Origin: Bacteroidaceae bacterium
Lineage (GTDB): Bacteria > Bacteroidota > Bacteroidia > Bacteroidales > Bacteroidaceae
Direction: 5' to 3'
Assembly: GCA_024697945.1 (NCBI GenBank)
Contig: JAILRU010000086.1
Span: forward strand, 1 to 64,000
Length of the DNA stretch: 64,000 bases
The notes beneath the pieces are model-generated. The model searched no databases. It was not told the origin of the DNA and was given only the letters and a program-made list of their open reading frames with translations. The position numbers and the translations under genes were made by a program. Below, piece by piece: positions 1 through 8,412 of the stretch. Positions within the stretch are counted from its first letter, which is position 1; each line of letters begins with the position of its first letter.

Positions 1-9
1 AGTCAAAGG

Positions 10-83
10 GAAGCAGATTTTACTGCTGTGCGTAGTAAATATTTTTCCGACGTGCACTAAGAAAATTTTCTGTGCGTAGCAAA
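10..83 (+). repeat. TGTGCGTAG-flanked hairpin element, copy 1 (diverged)
   Basis: gaagcagattttactgctgtgcgtag...tctgtgcgtagcaaa; matches the reverse complement of 30321-30393 (gaagcagatttttctgctgtgcgtag) and the ends of 5647-5702. Confidence 0.75.
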
Positions 84-100
84 TAAAACGATGCTGAGCT

Positions 101-1630
101 TTGATGGCCGACGGGCGTATGAAAGACGTCGCAGAAACCCGCGGTCCGAGAGAATCTAACCTCATTTCAAAAACCATGTGTCGTCAAGCCGTGAAGGATG
201 ACATCCACGATTGGTTGGGGTTCCGTGGCTCTTTCTATGATGCCTATGATGCAGAAGCCCGTAAGGTGTTCTGGCGCCAGATGGATGAAAATCTATATAC
301 AGGTTTGAGGTCTAAGGTCGCTTCGCTGTCAGGTTCTAAGGAAAAATCACCTCAAAACCCCAAAACCTCAAAACCTGAAACCTCCCTGATTGATGCATGG
401 TGGATGGATGCGTCGGAACCCAATGTCAGAGACTGTACACCGATGTGGTATCGCAAGGCCCTCTGTGGCCCTACGGCTCTTGGCACTGCAACCGAGTATT
501 TCAACGCCTATTCCATCTGCAATGCTGATGCCATCTACAACGGCCAGCGCAGTGTATGGAAAGGCAGGCAGGATGAACCCCATGTGTTCTTGCTGACACG
601 TAGTGGCTTTGCAGGCGAACAGCGTTACTCCACTGCCACATGGAGTGGTGACATCGGTACCCGTTGGGAAGATATGCGTGCTCAGATGACAGCCGGACTG
701 AATTTCTCGATGTCAGGCATTCCCTTTTGGGGCATGGACCAAGGCGGTTTCTGTGTGGAGAATCGCTATGTGATTGCCCAACAGTTGTTTGATAATAGCG
801 GCATTGAGAACGAAGACCTGAAGGAGTGGCGCGAATTGCAGACGCGCTGGAACCAGTTTGGCGCATTCATCCCTCTTTTCCGCAGTCATGGCCAATGGCC
901 GACACGTGAGATCTGGAACATAGCTCCCGACGAGCATCCTGCCTACAAGTCATTTGTCTATTACGACAAGTTGCGCTATCGATTGATGCCCTATATGTAT
1001 TCGCTTGCCGGTTGGATTCATTTCAAGGACTATACCCTGATGCGTGCTTTGGTGATGGACTTTGGCAGTGATGAACAGGTCAAGGATAGCGGCAACCAGT
1101 GGACGTTCGGTCCAGCACTGATGGCATGCCCTGTAGGCTATTACAAGGCCCGCAACCGCATAGTATATTTCCCCAAGCAATGCGGCTGGTACAATCTCTA
1201 CACCAACGAGCATATCGATGGAGGTCAGACACTTGTGGTCGATGCCCCCTACGAGCAGATTCCCGTCTTCGTCCGTGAGGGAGCCATCATTCCATTCGGT
1301 CCGGAGATGGAATGGAGTGACGAGAAGCTCGCAGAGTTGATTAACCTCTATGTCTATGCAGGACAGAAAGGAGAGTTCCAGCTCTATGAGGACGAGGGTA
1401 CGAACTACAACTACGAAAAGGGCAAATATGCCACCATCGACATCACTTATGACGACGATACACGCACAGTATCCTTTGGTGCCCGAAAAGGCCAGTTCAA
1501 TGGTATGTTGAAGCAAAGACAATTCAACATCGTTCTCATTACCAAAGAAGCTCCGCGACCCCTGAATCTTCAAAATCCGGAGGGCAAGATGGTGCTCTAC
1601 GACGGCAAAGCCGTTACCGTTCAGATTTAA
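101..1630 (+). CDS. Glycoside hydrolase family 31 (alpha-xylosidase/alpha-glucosidase-like), N-terminally truncated
   Basis: GH31 signatures IDAWWMDASEPN and TRSGFAGEQRYSTATWSGDI; the N-terminal domain and first half of the barrel are absent; in-frame stop at 95-97. Confidence 0.8.
   Translation: MMADGRMKDVAETRGPRESNLISKTMCRQAVKDDIHDWLGFRGSFYDAYDAEARKVFWRQMDENLYTGLRSKVASLSGSKEKSPQNPKTSKPETSLIDAWWMDASEPNVRDCTPMWYRKALCGPTALGTATEYFNAYSICNADAIYNGQRSVWKGRQDEPHVFLLTRSGFAGEQRYSTATWSGDIGTRWEDMRAQMTAGLNFSMSGIPFWGMDQGGFCVENRYVIAQQLFDNSGIENEDLKEWRELQTRWNQFGAFIPLFRSHGQWPTREIWNIAPDEHPAYKSFVYYDKLRYRLMPYMYSLAGWIHFKDYTLMRALVMDFGSDEQVKDSGNQWTFGPALMACPVGYYKARNRIVYFPKQCGWYNLYTNEHIDGGQTLVVDAPYEQIPVFVREGAIIPFGPEMEWSDEKLAELINLYVYAGQKGEFQLYEDEGTNYNYEKGKYATIDITYDDDTRTVSFGARKGQFNGMLKQRQFNIVLITKEAPRPLNLQNPEGKMVLYDGKAVTVQI
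302..386 (+). repeat. In-frame low-complexity 7/8-nt repeat insertion in the GH31 ORF
   Basis: aggtttg aggtcta aggtcgc ... acctcaaa accccaaa acctcaaa acctgaaa; encodes GLRSKVASLSGSKEKSPQNPKTSKPETS just before the catalytic IDAWWMDASEPN motif. Confidence 0.7.
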
Positions 1631-1863
1631 TACTCCTTCACCCAGCCGTCAGAATCAATTTTAAGTCGGAAGAGGACAGCCTTGCGGCCTTCTTTGTAGC
1701 GGTTCAGGTAGTAGGCGTGGCAGAACGTGCTGACGAACAGCAAAAGCAAAAGCGTAGGGAATCGTAAATGTTTCACTATCCTGTAGAGTTGTCTTGGTTT
1801 CTTAGGCGATTCTCGTCGGTTGTCGGTGCCGCTGTATATATAGGCGGCTCCGACAACCGACAA
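1627..1863 (-). CDS. Small hypothetical protein with one predicted TM segment (doubtful start inside a palindrome)
   Basis: 78-aa ORF from TTG; hydrophobic segment FPTLLLLLFVSTFCHAYY. Confidence 0.25.
   Translation of the reverse strand: MSVVGAAYIYSGTDNRRESPKKPRQLYRIVKHLRFPTLLLLLFVSTFCHAYYLNRYKEGRKAVLFRLKIDSDGWVKEY
1815..1861. repeat. Long near-perfect palindrome
   Basis: gtcggttgtcggtgccgct / ggcggctccgacaaccgac arms, 9-nt AT-rich loop. Confidence 0.8.
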
Positions 1864-1901
1864 AAATCTTATCGCGGGAATCAGGCGGACAAACGCCGGT
1901 T

Positions 1902-4900
1902 CTACTTCTTACGGACAGCACGGACAGACATGCCATAGCAGCGGGACATGCCTTCATACGGGAAGGAGGTACAATTCACCTCGTCTTTTATCATCATAAG
2001 TTCTGCATTACGGCTATCATGACTGTATAATTCGCAAGACCAGTAGTAGCCTGCTTCTTCTTCATCGAGGAGGCGCTCTATACCGTAAAATCCGGGGGTG
2101 TCAGCGCGATAACCTGCAGCGGGCAGGAAAATGGAATTACCATTAGTTTTGCTGGTAAACTTAACGCCATGAACTCCATTCCTTGTTAACCAAGATTTTG
2201 AAACATATTGGGGACTAGCGAGTTCGGCTAATTGTGATTTGCTCGGCATCTGCCAGTAGCGGTAGTCCCATTTAGATGATGCAACATCATCATTAGAAGT
2301 AAGTGTCGTTAAGTTGTCGAGATAGCCGTCCTTGCCAAAATCGGCATGACGACAATATCTAGTCAATTCGTCATCGGAGTGGTCGCAGTGTCGGTAATAA
2401 TACCAATTGTACGCCCGATTACCAACATACGTATCGCCCCAAGCGAAATAGTCGCCATAGTCTTCCGGCTTCTCAGCTCCAATATTGCATGTTGCCCAAA
2501 GCGTGCCGCTGGGCAGGCCAAGGTCAACCCATGCATGGTCATCGACATATACTTTGCAGATGGCTTGCTTACCGCTACCATCACAGGCAATACAAGTGAT
2601 GGTGCAGCTACCGCGAGATACGCCAGTCACCTTGATCGAATATTTGTCACCGGGGACCCCTGTCCCTGAAACCCTGGCAACATTTGAATTACTGCTCATC
2701 CATTTAACATTTGTGTTAGCAGCGTTTTCGGGAAGGACTGTTGCTGTAATTGTTTGGCTTACACCAGGACCTAGAATAAAATAATTTGTGCTGAGCTGAA
2801 TGCTTGAGACTAATCTTTCAGTAACAGTAACGGAGCAGGTTGCCATCACGCCACCGCTGCTGGCTCTGGCTGCGATGGTGCAGCTGCCGTTCCCAACTGC
2901 TGTCACCTTACCATGCCCGTCAACTGTTGCAACGCTTTTATTAGTGCTTGACCATTCTAAGTTCTTGTTGGTTGCGTTTTCAGGCAGGACAGTGGCAGTA
3001 AGTGTATAGGTGTCACCACGATTGAGCGAGAGCGTAGTTGTGTTAAGCTTAATGGCTCCAACCTTGAGTTCTTTGACATAGACGGAGCATTCGGCCTTCA
3101 CGCCGCTGCCGTCCTTTGCCGTACAGGTGATGGTGCAGAAGCCGTTCGATACGCCTGTTACCTTGCCCGTCTGGTCAACGGTGGCTATGTCTGCCCTGTT
3201 GCTCCACCATTTGAGATCCTTATTCGTTGCATTGTCGGGCTGAACGGTGGTGCGAAGCGTATGGGACTGATTCACTTCAATCGACATATCTGTCTCGCTA
3301 AGCGTGATGTCTGTCACTAAGCGACTGTTCACAACGGAGACAGCACATTCAGCCTTCACGCCGCTGCCGTCGGTAGCAGAGCAGGTGATGGTGCAGGTGC
3401 CTTTAGCTATAGCCAGGACGAATCCGTCGCTCGACACAACGGCAACCGACGGGTTGCTACTCTCCCACGTTACCTTCTTAATGTCGGCATTCTCGGGCAG
3501 GACGGTAGCGCGAAGCACCTTCATATCATTCGGAATGAGTTCGAGGGATTCGCTGCTCAGGACAATTCTCGAAACGTAGTTGCGGGCAGTGGCATCGGTG
3601 CGGACGGGACGGATAGCGAGGCCATAACAGCGGCCCCTAGCAGCAGCGTACATATTTGTTTCATCATCCATGATTAGCATACTGGTTCCGAGGTTGGACC
3701 TGTCATTGAGCGAGCGCGTCCAGTAGTAGCCTACGATGCCATCATCCTCGGGAACCGGTGCGTCTCCACTCATGATACCCACGGCAGGCAGGAAGATGCT
3801 GTTGCCGTTCCTCTTGCTCGTAATTAACACTCCATCCATGCCATCCTGATTGGTCCACTCCTGCGTGGTATTGGTTGGTTGTGTCAATTCTTTGCACTGA
3901 TCCCAGCTTGGCATTTGCCACTCAGCGCCCCAGTTAACGGTGGCGGCATCGTCCTCTGGGTCAAGCTCTCTCTTCCCGTCGCCGATGAAGGTGTCGCCGT
4001 CGTACCAGCAACCTTGCATCTGGTTGTCGGCTCTGGTGTATTTGTTGATATACAGCCCGTCGGCCTGTCCTTCGGTCATCCACTTATAGGTGCCCCAACT
4101 GTAATCTCCCTTCGGTTCCGTCTCGCCCCAGGCGAAGTAGTCGCCGAATATCTCGGGGCTGTTGGCTCCGATGTTGCAGTTTGCCCACATCGTGCCTGAA
4201 GGCAGGGCAAGGTCAACATAATCGCGTACTTCGGGAACGGCGGCTGGAATTACCCTAACTTCACACTTGGCATCGACACCGCTGCCGTAGGGGTCTTCAG
4301 GCGTGCATGTGATGATGCAGGAGCCTTCGCCAACGGCAAATACCACGCCGTCGTCGCTCACCCTCGCCACAGACTCGTCGTCGCTGTCCCAAGACACTTC
4401 GGGGTTGTCGGCATCATCGGGCTCTACGATTGCGGTGATGGTGGCCGTCTCGTTCACCCTAAGGGTGAGAGCCTTGTCGCTCAGTTCAACACCGGTAACG
4501 GGTTTGGGTTGAGCATACGTGACAGAGCACTCGGCATAGACGCCGCTGCCGTCCAAAGCAGAGCAGGTGATGACGCAGGTGCCATAGTTGTTGGCAGTTA
4601 CCTCACCATCATCCGATACCGATGCCACTTCCGGGTTGCTGCTCTCCCATGACACTTTTGGGTTGTCGGCATCATCAGGAAGCACAATTGCCGTAAGAGG
4701 AACAACCTCCTCCCATGAAAGGCTGAGGGAATACGCGCTCAAGACAATTTCTTCAACAGGCTGCGGCAGGGGTGTCGTAGCCCAGATGCGGAACTCGTTG
4801 TCGCCAAGTGCGCTGACAAGCATCTTGTCCTTCATCACCTTGTGAACCTTGATGATGTTCATCGGTGCGCCAGAGGCATTGTAGATGATGAGCGTACCCT

Positions 4901-5198
4901 GATAAGGCAGGAACTCATATTTGGCATCTGTAAAGTAGTCCGTCGTGCCGTCGAGGTTGAAGGTTATGGTCGCGGACTTGCTCGTGTACCACGTTTTGGC
5001 GATACACATATTGACGGGTGTGAAGGGGCCGAACACTTCGTCGCCACTCAGGCCGTTATCGAACACGATACTGTCGGTCTTGAGGCTGAACTGCAGCTCC
5101 GTACCGTCACTCTGATAAACACGGAAGCCCTGGCTCCACGCTGTCTGCACGCCTGCCACCATCAGGAGCAAGGCTGCAAGGATAGATTTGAGTTTCAT
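1902..5198 (-). CDS. Secreted surface protein with multiple bacterial Ig-like (Big2) domains and two LPSGTLWATCNIGA-type (FISUMP/DUF1566-like) domains
   Basis: signal peptide MKLKSILAALLLMVAGVQTAWSQ; repeated VSWESSNPEVASVSDDGEVTA...CVITCSA units; YVDLALPSGTMWANCNIGA and WVDLGLPSGTLWATCNIGA. Confidence 0.85.
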   Translation of the reverse strand: MKLKSILAALLLMVAGVQTAWSQGFRVYQSDGTELQFSLKTDSIVFDNGLSGDEVFGPFTPVNMCIAKTWYTSKSATITFNLDGTTDYFTDAKYEFLPYQGTLIIYNASGAPMNIIKVHKVMKDKMLVSALGDNEFRIWATTPLPQPVEEIVLSAYSLSLSWEEVVPLTAIVLPDDADNPKVSWESSNPEVASVSDDGEVTANNYGTCVITCSALDGSGVYAECSVTYAQPKPVTGVELSDKALTLRVNETATITAIVEPDDADNPEVSWDSDDESVARVSDDGVVFAVGEGSCIITCTPEDPYGSGVDAKCEVRVIPAAVPEVRDYVDLALPSGTMWANCNIGANSPEIFGDYFAWGETEPKGDYSWGTYKWMTEGQADGLYINKYTRADNQMQGCWYDGDTFIGDGKRELDPEDDAATVNWGAEWQMPSWDQCKELTQPTNTTQEWTNQDGMDGVLITSKRNGNSIFLPAVGIMSGDAPVPEDDGIVGYYWTRSLNDRSNLGTSMLIMDDETNMYAAARGRCYGLAIRPVRTDATARNYVSRIVLSSESLELIPNDMKVLRATVLPENADIKKVTWESSNPSVAVVSSDGFVLAIAKGTCTITCSATDGSGVKAECAVSVVNSRLVTDITLSETDMSIEVNQSHTLRTTVQPDNATNKDLKWWSNRADIATVDQTGKVTGVSNGFCTITCTAKDGSGVKAECSVYVKELKVGAIKLNTTTLSLNRGDTYTLTATVLPENATNKNLEWSSTNKSVATVDGHGKVTAVGNGSCTIAARASSGGVMATCSVTVTERLVSSIQLSTNYFILGPGVSQTITATVLPENAANTNVKWMSSNSNVARVSGTGVPGDKYSIKVTGVSRGSCTITCIACDGSGKQAICKVYVDDHAWVDLGLPSGTLWATCNIGAEKPEDYGDYFAWGDTYVGNRAYNWYYYRHCDHSDDELTRYCRHADFGKDGYLDNLTTLTSNDDVASSKWDYRYWQMPSKSQLAELASPQYVSKSWLTRNGVHGVKFTSKTNGNSIFLPAAGYRADTPGFYGIERLLDEEEAGYYWSCELYSHDSRNAELMMIKDEVNCTSFPYEGMSRCYGMSVRAVRKK

Positions 5199-5234
5199 TG
5201 ATATAAGAATTTAAAAGTTATTAGTATTTTGTCG

Positions 5235-5242
5235 CAAAGATA
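5235..5242 (-). promoter_or_regulatory. Bacteroidetes -7 element (TATCTTTG) for the Big2 gene
   Basis: CAAAGATA on + strand upstream of the 5198 start. Confidence 0.55.
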
Positions 5243-5250
5243 CGAAAAAA

Positions 5251-5282
5251 AATGAAAAATGAAGAATGAAGAATGAAGAATT
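5251..5282 (+). repeat. GAAGAAT heptamer tandem array
   Basis: aatgaaaaatgaagaatgaagaatgaagaatt. Confidence 0.8.
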
Positions 5283-5379
5283 ATTTTCTTATTCTGAAGA
5301 TTAACGGCAAAATGCTTCGAGAAGTTGCCTATTACAAATGCATTTTATGCGAGCCCGCGACAAAGCTATTGTTGTTTGT

Positions 5380-5424
5380 TTCGTTTGTGTATTTATGTAT
5401 AATTGACATAAATACACAAACGAA
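5380..5424. repeat. 19-bp perfect inverted repeat, 7-nt loop
   Basis: ttcgtttgtgtatttatgt ataattg acataaatacacaaacgaa. Confidence 0.85.
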
Positions 5425-5484
5425 CGAACGATGATGTCGCCACAACTTACCGTCCCTCCGTTGCCAGCGAGCCTTCCCTACAAC

Positions 5485-5592
5485 CTGAGCGATAGTAATC
5501 CTATGGCGGAAGGAATACTAATCCTATGCGGGAAGGAATAGTAATCCTTCGACGGTAGGGATAGTAATCCTCCGACGGTAGGGATAGGACGC
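5485..5592. repeat. 23-nt period tandem array (array A), GGAATAGTAATCC family
   Basis: TAATCC at 5496, 5519, 5542, 5565 (exact 23-nt spacing). Confidence 0.85.
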
Positions 5593-5646
5593 TATCGACG
5601 AAGGCAAAGCAAGAACCGGAATGAGCATTGGGACGCTGTTTTTTTT

Positions 5647-5702
5647 ACTGTGCGTAGGAAAACTTTTTCCTCCGAAGAGAAAAAATATTTCCTGTGCGTA
5701 GC
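5647..5702 (+). repeat. TGTGCGTAG-flanked hairpin element, copy 2
   Basis: ctgtgcgtaggaaaactttttcctccgaagagaaaaaat shared exactly with the reverse complement of 30321-30393. Confidence 0.85.
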
Positions 5703-5766
5703 AAAAAAAAATGGAAGGTTAAGTGTTTTTTTGCGGCAAATTGGCTTTTAATTGGAGAATTTTTTG

Positions 5767-5774
5767 TAAATTTG
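5767..5774 (+). promoter_or_regulatory. Bacteroidetes -7 element (TAAATTTG) for the PAP2 gene
   Basis: tttttgTAAATTTGcag upstream of ATG 5790. Confidence 0.5.
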
Positions 5775-5789
5775 CAGAAAAATACGCTC

Positions 5790-7489
5790 ATGAAAAACTA
5801 TTTATTTCCCGTCTTTTTCCTGTTGGCTTCGTTCCAAGCCGCAGCAAACATCACCCCTACTCTATCCGAAAAGGAATTTGAGTTTCATTGGACCCTGCCA
5901 ACCACGCTGGATGGCATCCGCCAAGAGTGTGCCAATTTGAAGATATCGGAAGACCCCATCCCTGCCTCCATCATGTGTCGGGAACAACATTCAGGAGTTC
6001 AAGGGGTTCAAGAAGTACAAGGAGTTCAAGTTGATGTTGACAATTCTGAGCGGTACTGGACGGTGAAGCGGGACCTCTCGCTTGCCAGTGTGCCCTACAT
6101 CGTTCTTGGCATCTCGGCACATGCCATCAAGCGGGATGTGCGCAAGATAAACAATGACATCAACAGCGGCTTCCACAACAGGGCGGACGACTATATCCAA
6201 TATGCGCCGTTGGTACTGACCTGGGCTTAAAGGCCGCCGGCTACGAGGGACGCTCGAAGTGGGGACGCCTGCTGGCAAGCAATGCTCTTTCTGCCGCCAT
6301 CATGGCAGGTCTGGTGAACGGCATCAAATATACTGCGTCTGAGGAGAGACCCGACGGCTCCACCTCCAATTCCTTCCCCTCCGGCCACACCGCCACGGCC
6401 TTCATGGCTGCCACCATCCTCCACAAGGAATACGGCCTGACACGCAGCCTGTGGTACAGCGTCGGCGGCTACACAGTGGCAACGGGTATCGCTGCTTTCC
6501 GCGTGATGAACAACCGCCATTGGGTGAGCGACGTGCTGACGGGCGCCGGCATCGGTATCCTCTCAACGGAACTGGGATATGCCCTCTCCGACCTTATCTT
6601 CAAGGACAAATATACGCTGCGGCGCGAGATGGAGAACCTGAACGATGTGAGCGAACACCCGTCGTTCTTCTCGCTGCAAGCAGGCACAGGCATTGTGATG
6701 GGCAGCAAAGGCGTGCCCGACGACATTCCGGCAGCAGGCGGTCCGGGCAGCATCAAGCAGGGCGTCAGCACGGTGATAGGCGCGGAGGCTGCCTATTTCC
6801 TGAACCCCTATCTGGGCTTCGGCTTACGGGCTCGCATCAACAGCACCGCCGTCACACCTCGATGGGACAGCACCGAAGATGTATGGACATCTGGAACATG
6901 GCACTACAATAATGAGACAAACAAATACATGTCCCCCCGTACCGCCGATGCAAACTACAAACACAGCGTCGACACGCATAAGGACCAACTGTCGAGTTTC
7001 GACCTCATGGGCGGTATCTACGGCGGACTGCCTCTGAACAAGCGGATGAGCCTTGGGACAAAACTGCTCTTCGGCCGTCGCAAAAGCGGTGACGTCTGGT
7101 ATCTGGCAGACATGTCGGGCAATGACGACGACTTCGAGGAGAAATGGGAAAACCTCCAGAAAGAGGTGGAAAAAATTGAGCAGATGACAGACCTCAATAC
7201 CTATGACCGCGTGAAGGGTCTTGACCTGGATGGTAAGGGTAGCTTCATGTTCGGCACCGGCATTAGTTTCTCTTACGCTCTGAAGCACAACATCGTGTGG
7301 CGCATCTGCCTTGACTACGACTACACCCGTGCCCGCTACGAATACTATTACCTAAATGCAAGCCTCGTAGATATGGTCAATGACATCCTCGCAGGAGGTG
7401 AAGGCGATGTGGTGTTAGAGAAAGAGGGAACCTTCCGGCGCAACCAGCACCAGATTACCCCCAGCTTCGGAATCTGCTTCAGCTTCTAA
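5790..7489 (+). pseudogene. PAP2-family (acid) phosphatase fused to a C-terminal outer-membrane beta-barrel-like domain; single-nt frameshift near 6221-6235
   Basis: frame 1 MKNYLFPVFFLLASFQAAA...YAPLVLTWA* then the other frame LKAAGYEGRSKWGRLLASNALSAAIMAGLVNGIKYTASEERPDGSTSNSFPSGHTATAF...NNRHWVSDVLTG. Confidence 0.8.
5993..6028 (+). repeat. 9-nt in-frame tandem array in the PAP2 gene
   Basis: aggagttca aggggttca agaagtaca aggagttca, encoding GVQGVQEVQGVQ. Confidence 0.8.
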
Positions 7490-8304
7490 TACGATTCCCC
7501 CTCATTGGGGAAATCCAGAGCTTTGACGTCTGTGACGTACTGACCAACTGCATCGGTAATGATGGTGGAGAGGTCGGCATAACGGCGCAGGAACTTGGGC
7601 GAGAAGCCTTTTGTCATACCCAGCATGTCGTGGACAACCAACACTTGTCCGTCGGCCTGTCCGGCTCCGATGCCGATGACGGGTACTTTAACCTGTTCGC
7701 AAACCTTCTTGGTCAGCGCAGCGGGTATCTTCTCCAATACAATAGCGAAGCAACCCAACTCGCTGAGCAGCCGTGCATCGCTGAGCAGCTTTTCGGCCTC
7801 AGCCTCTTCCTTGGCACGGACGGCATAAGTGCCGAACTTATTGATGCTCTGTGGCGTCAGCCCTAAGTGTCCCATTACGGGAATGCCGGCATCGAGGATG
7901 GCACGAATGGTTTCCTGTATCTCTACGCCGCCTTCGAGCTTGAGGGCATCGCAACCGCTCTCCTGCATGATGCGGATGGCGTTCTTCACACCCTCGGTAG
8001 CATTGACCTGATAGGTGCCGAAAGGCATGTCGCAAACGACGAGGGCACGCTTCACACCCCGCGTCACGCTGCGGGCATGGTATATCATCTGGTCGATGGT
8101 GATGGGCAGAGTCGTCATGTTGCCCGCCATCACGTTGCTGGCGCTGTCGCCGACAAGGATGATGTCGATGCCAGCCTGATCGACAATCTGTGCTATTGTG
8201 TAGTCGTAGGAGGTGAGCATGGCAATCTGTTGTCCCTGCTCCTTCATTTCAATAAGACGGTGAGTCGTCACCTTGCGTGTGTCGCTAACTAAATATCCAC
8301 TCAT
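7486..8304 (-). CDS. panB: 3-methyl-2-oxobutanoate hydroxymethyltransferase
   Basis: [52 protein letters not shown]...[16 protein letters not shown]...IGIGAG. Confidence 0.95.
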   Translation of the reverse strand: MSGYLVSDTRKVTTHRLIEMKEQGQQIAMLTSYDYTIAQIVDQAGIDIILVGDSASNVMAGNMTTLPITIDQMIYHARSVTRGVKRALVVCDMPFGTYQVNATEGVKNAIRIMQESGCDALKLEGGVEIQETIRAILDAGIPVMGHLGLTPQSINKFGTYAVRAKEEAEAEKLLSDARLLSELGCFAIVLEKIPAALTKKVCEQVKVPVIGIGAGQADGQVLVVHDMLGMTKGFSPKFLRRYADLSTIITDAVGQYVTDVKALDFPNEGESY

Positions 8305-8349
8305 GTCTTTTAACTTGAAAAGTTGAAAAATCGCGCAAAATTACAAATA

Positions 8350-8380
8350 ATTCTTCATTCTTCATTCTTCATTCTTCATT
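8350..8380 (+). repeat. ATTCTTC heptamer tandem array
   Basis: attcttcattcttcattcttcattcttcatt. Confidence 0.85.
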
Positions 8381-8386
8381 TTTTTG

Positions 8387-8394
8387 TATCTTTG
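8387..8394 (+). promoter_or_regulatory. Bacteroidetes -7 element (TATCTTTG) for the addA-like gene
   Basis: ttttttgTATCTTTGtac upstream of ATG 8413. Confidence 0.6.
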
Positions 8395-8412
8395 TACGGA
8401 AAACGGCGTTTC

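Noticed and set aside
1902-5198. Repeated DNA in the Big2 gene as a mobile repeat
   Set aside because: Explained by tandem Ig-like domains in the encoded protein.
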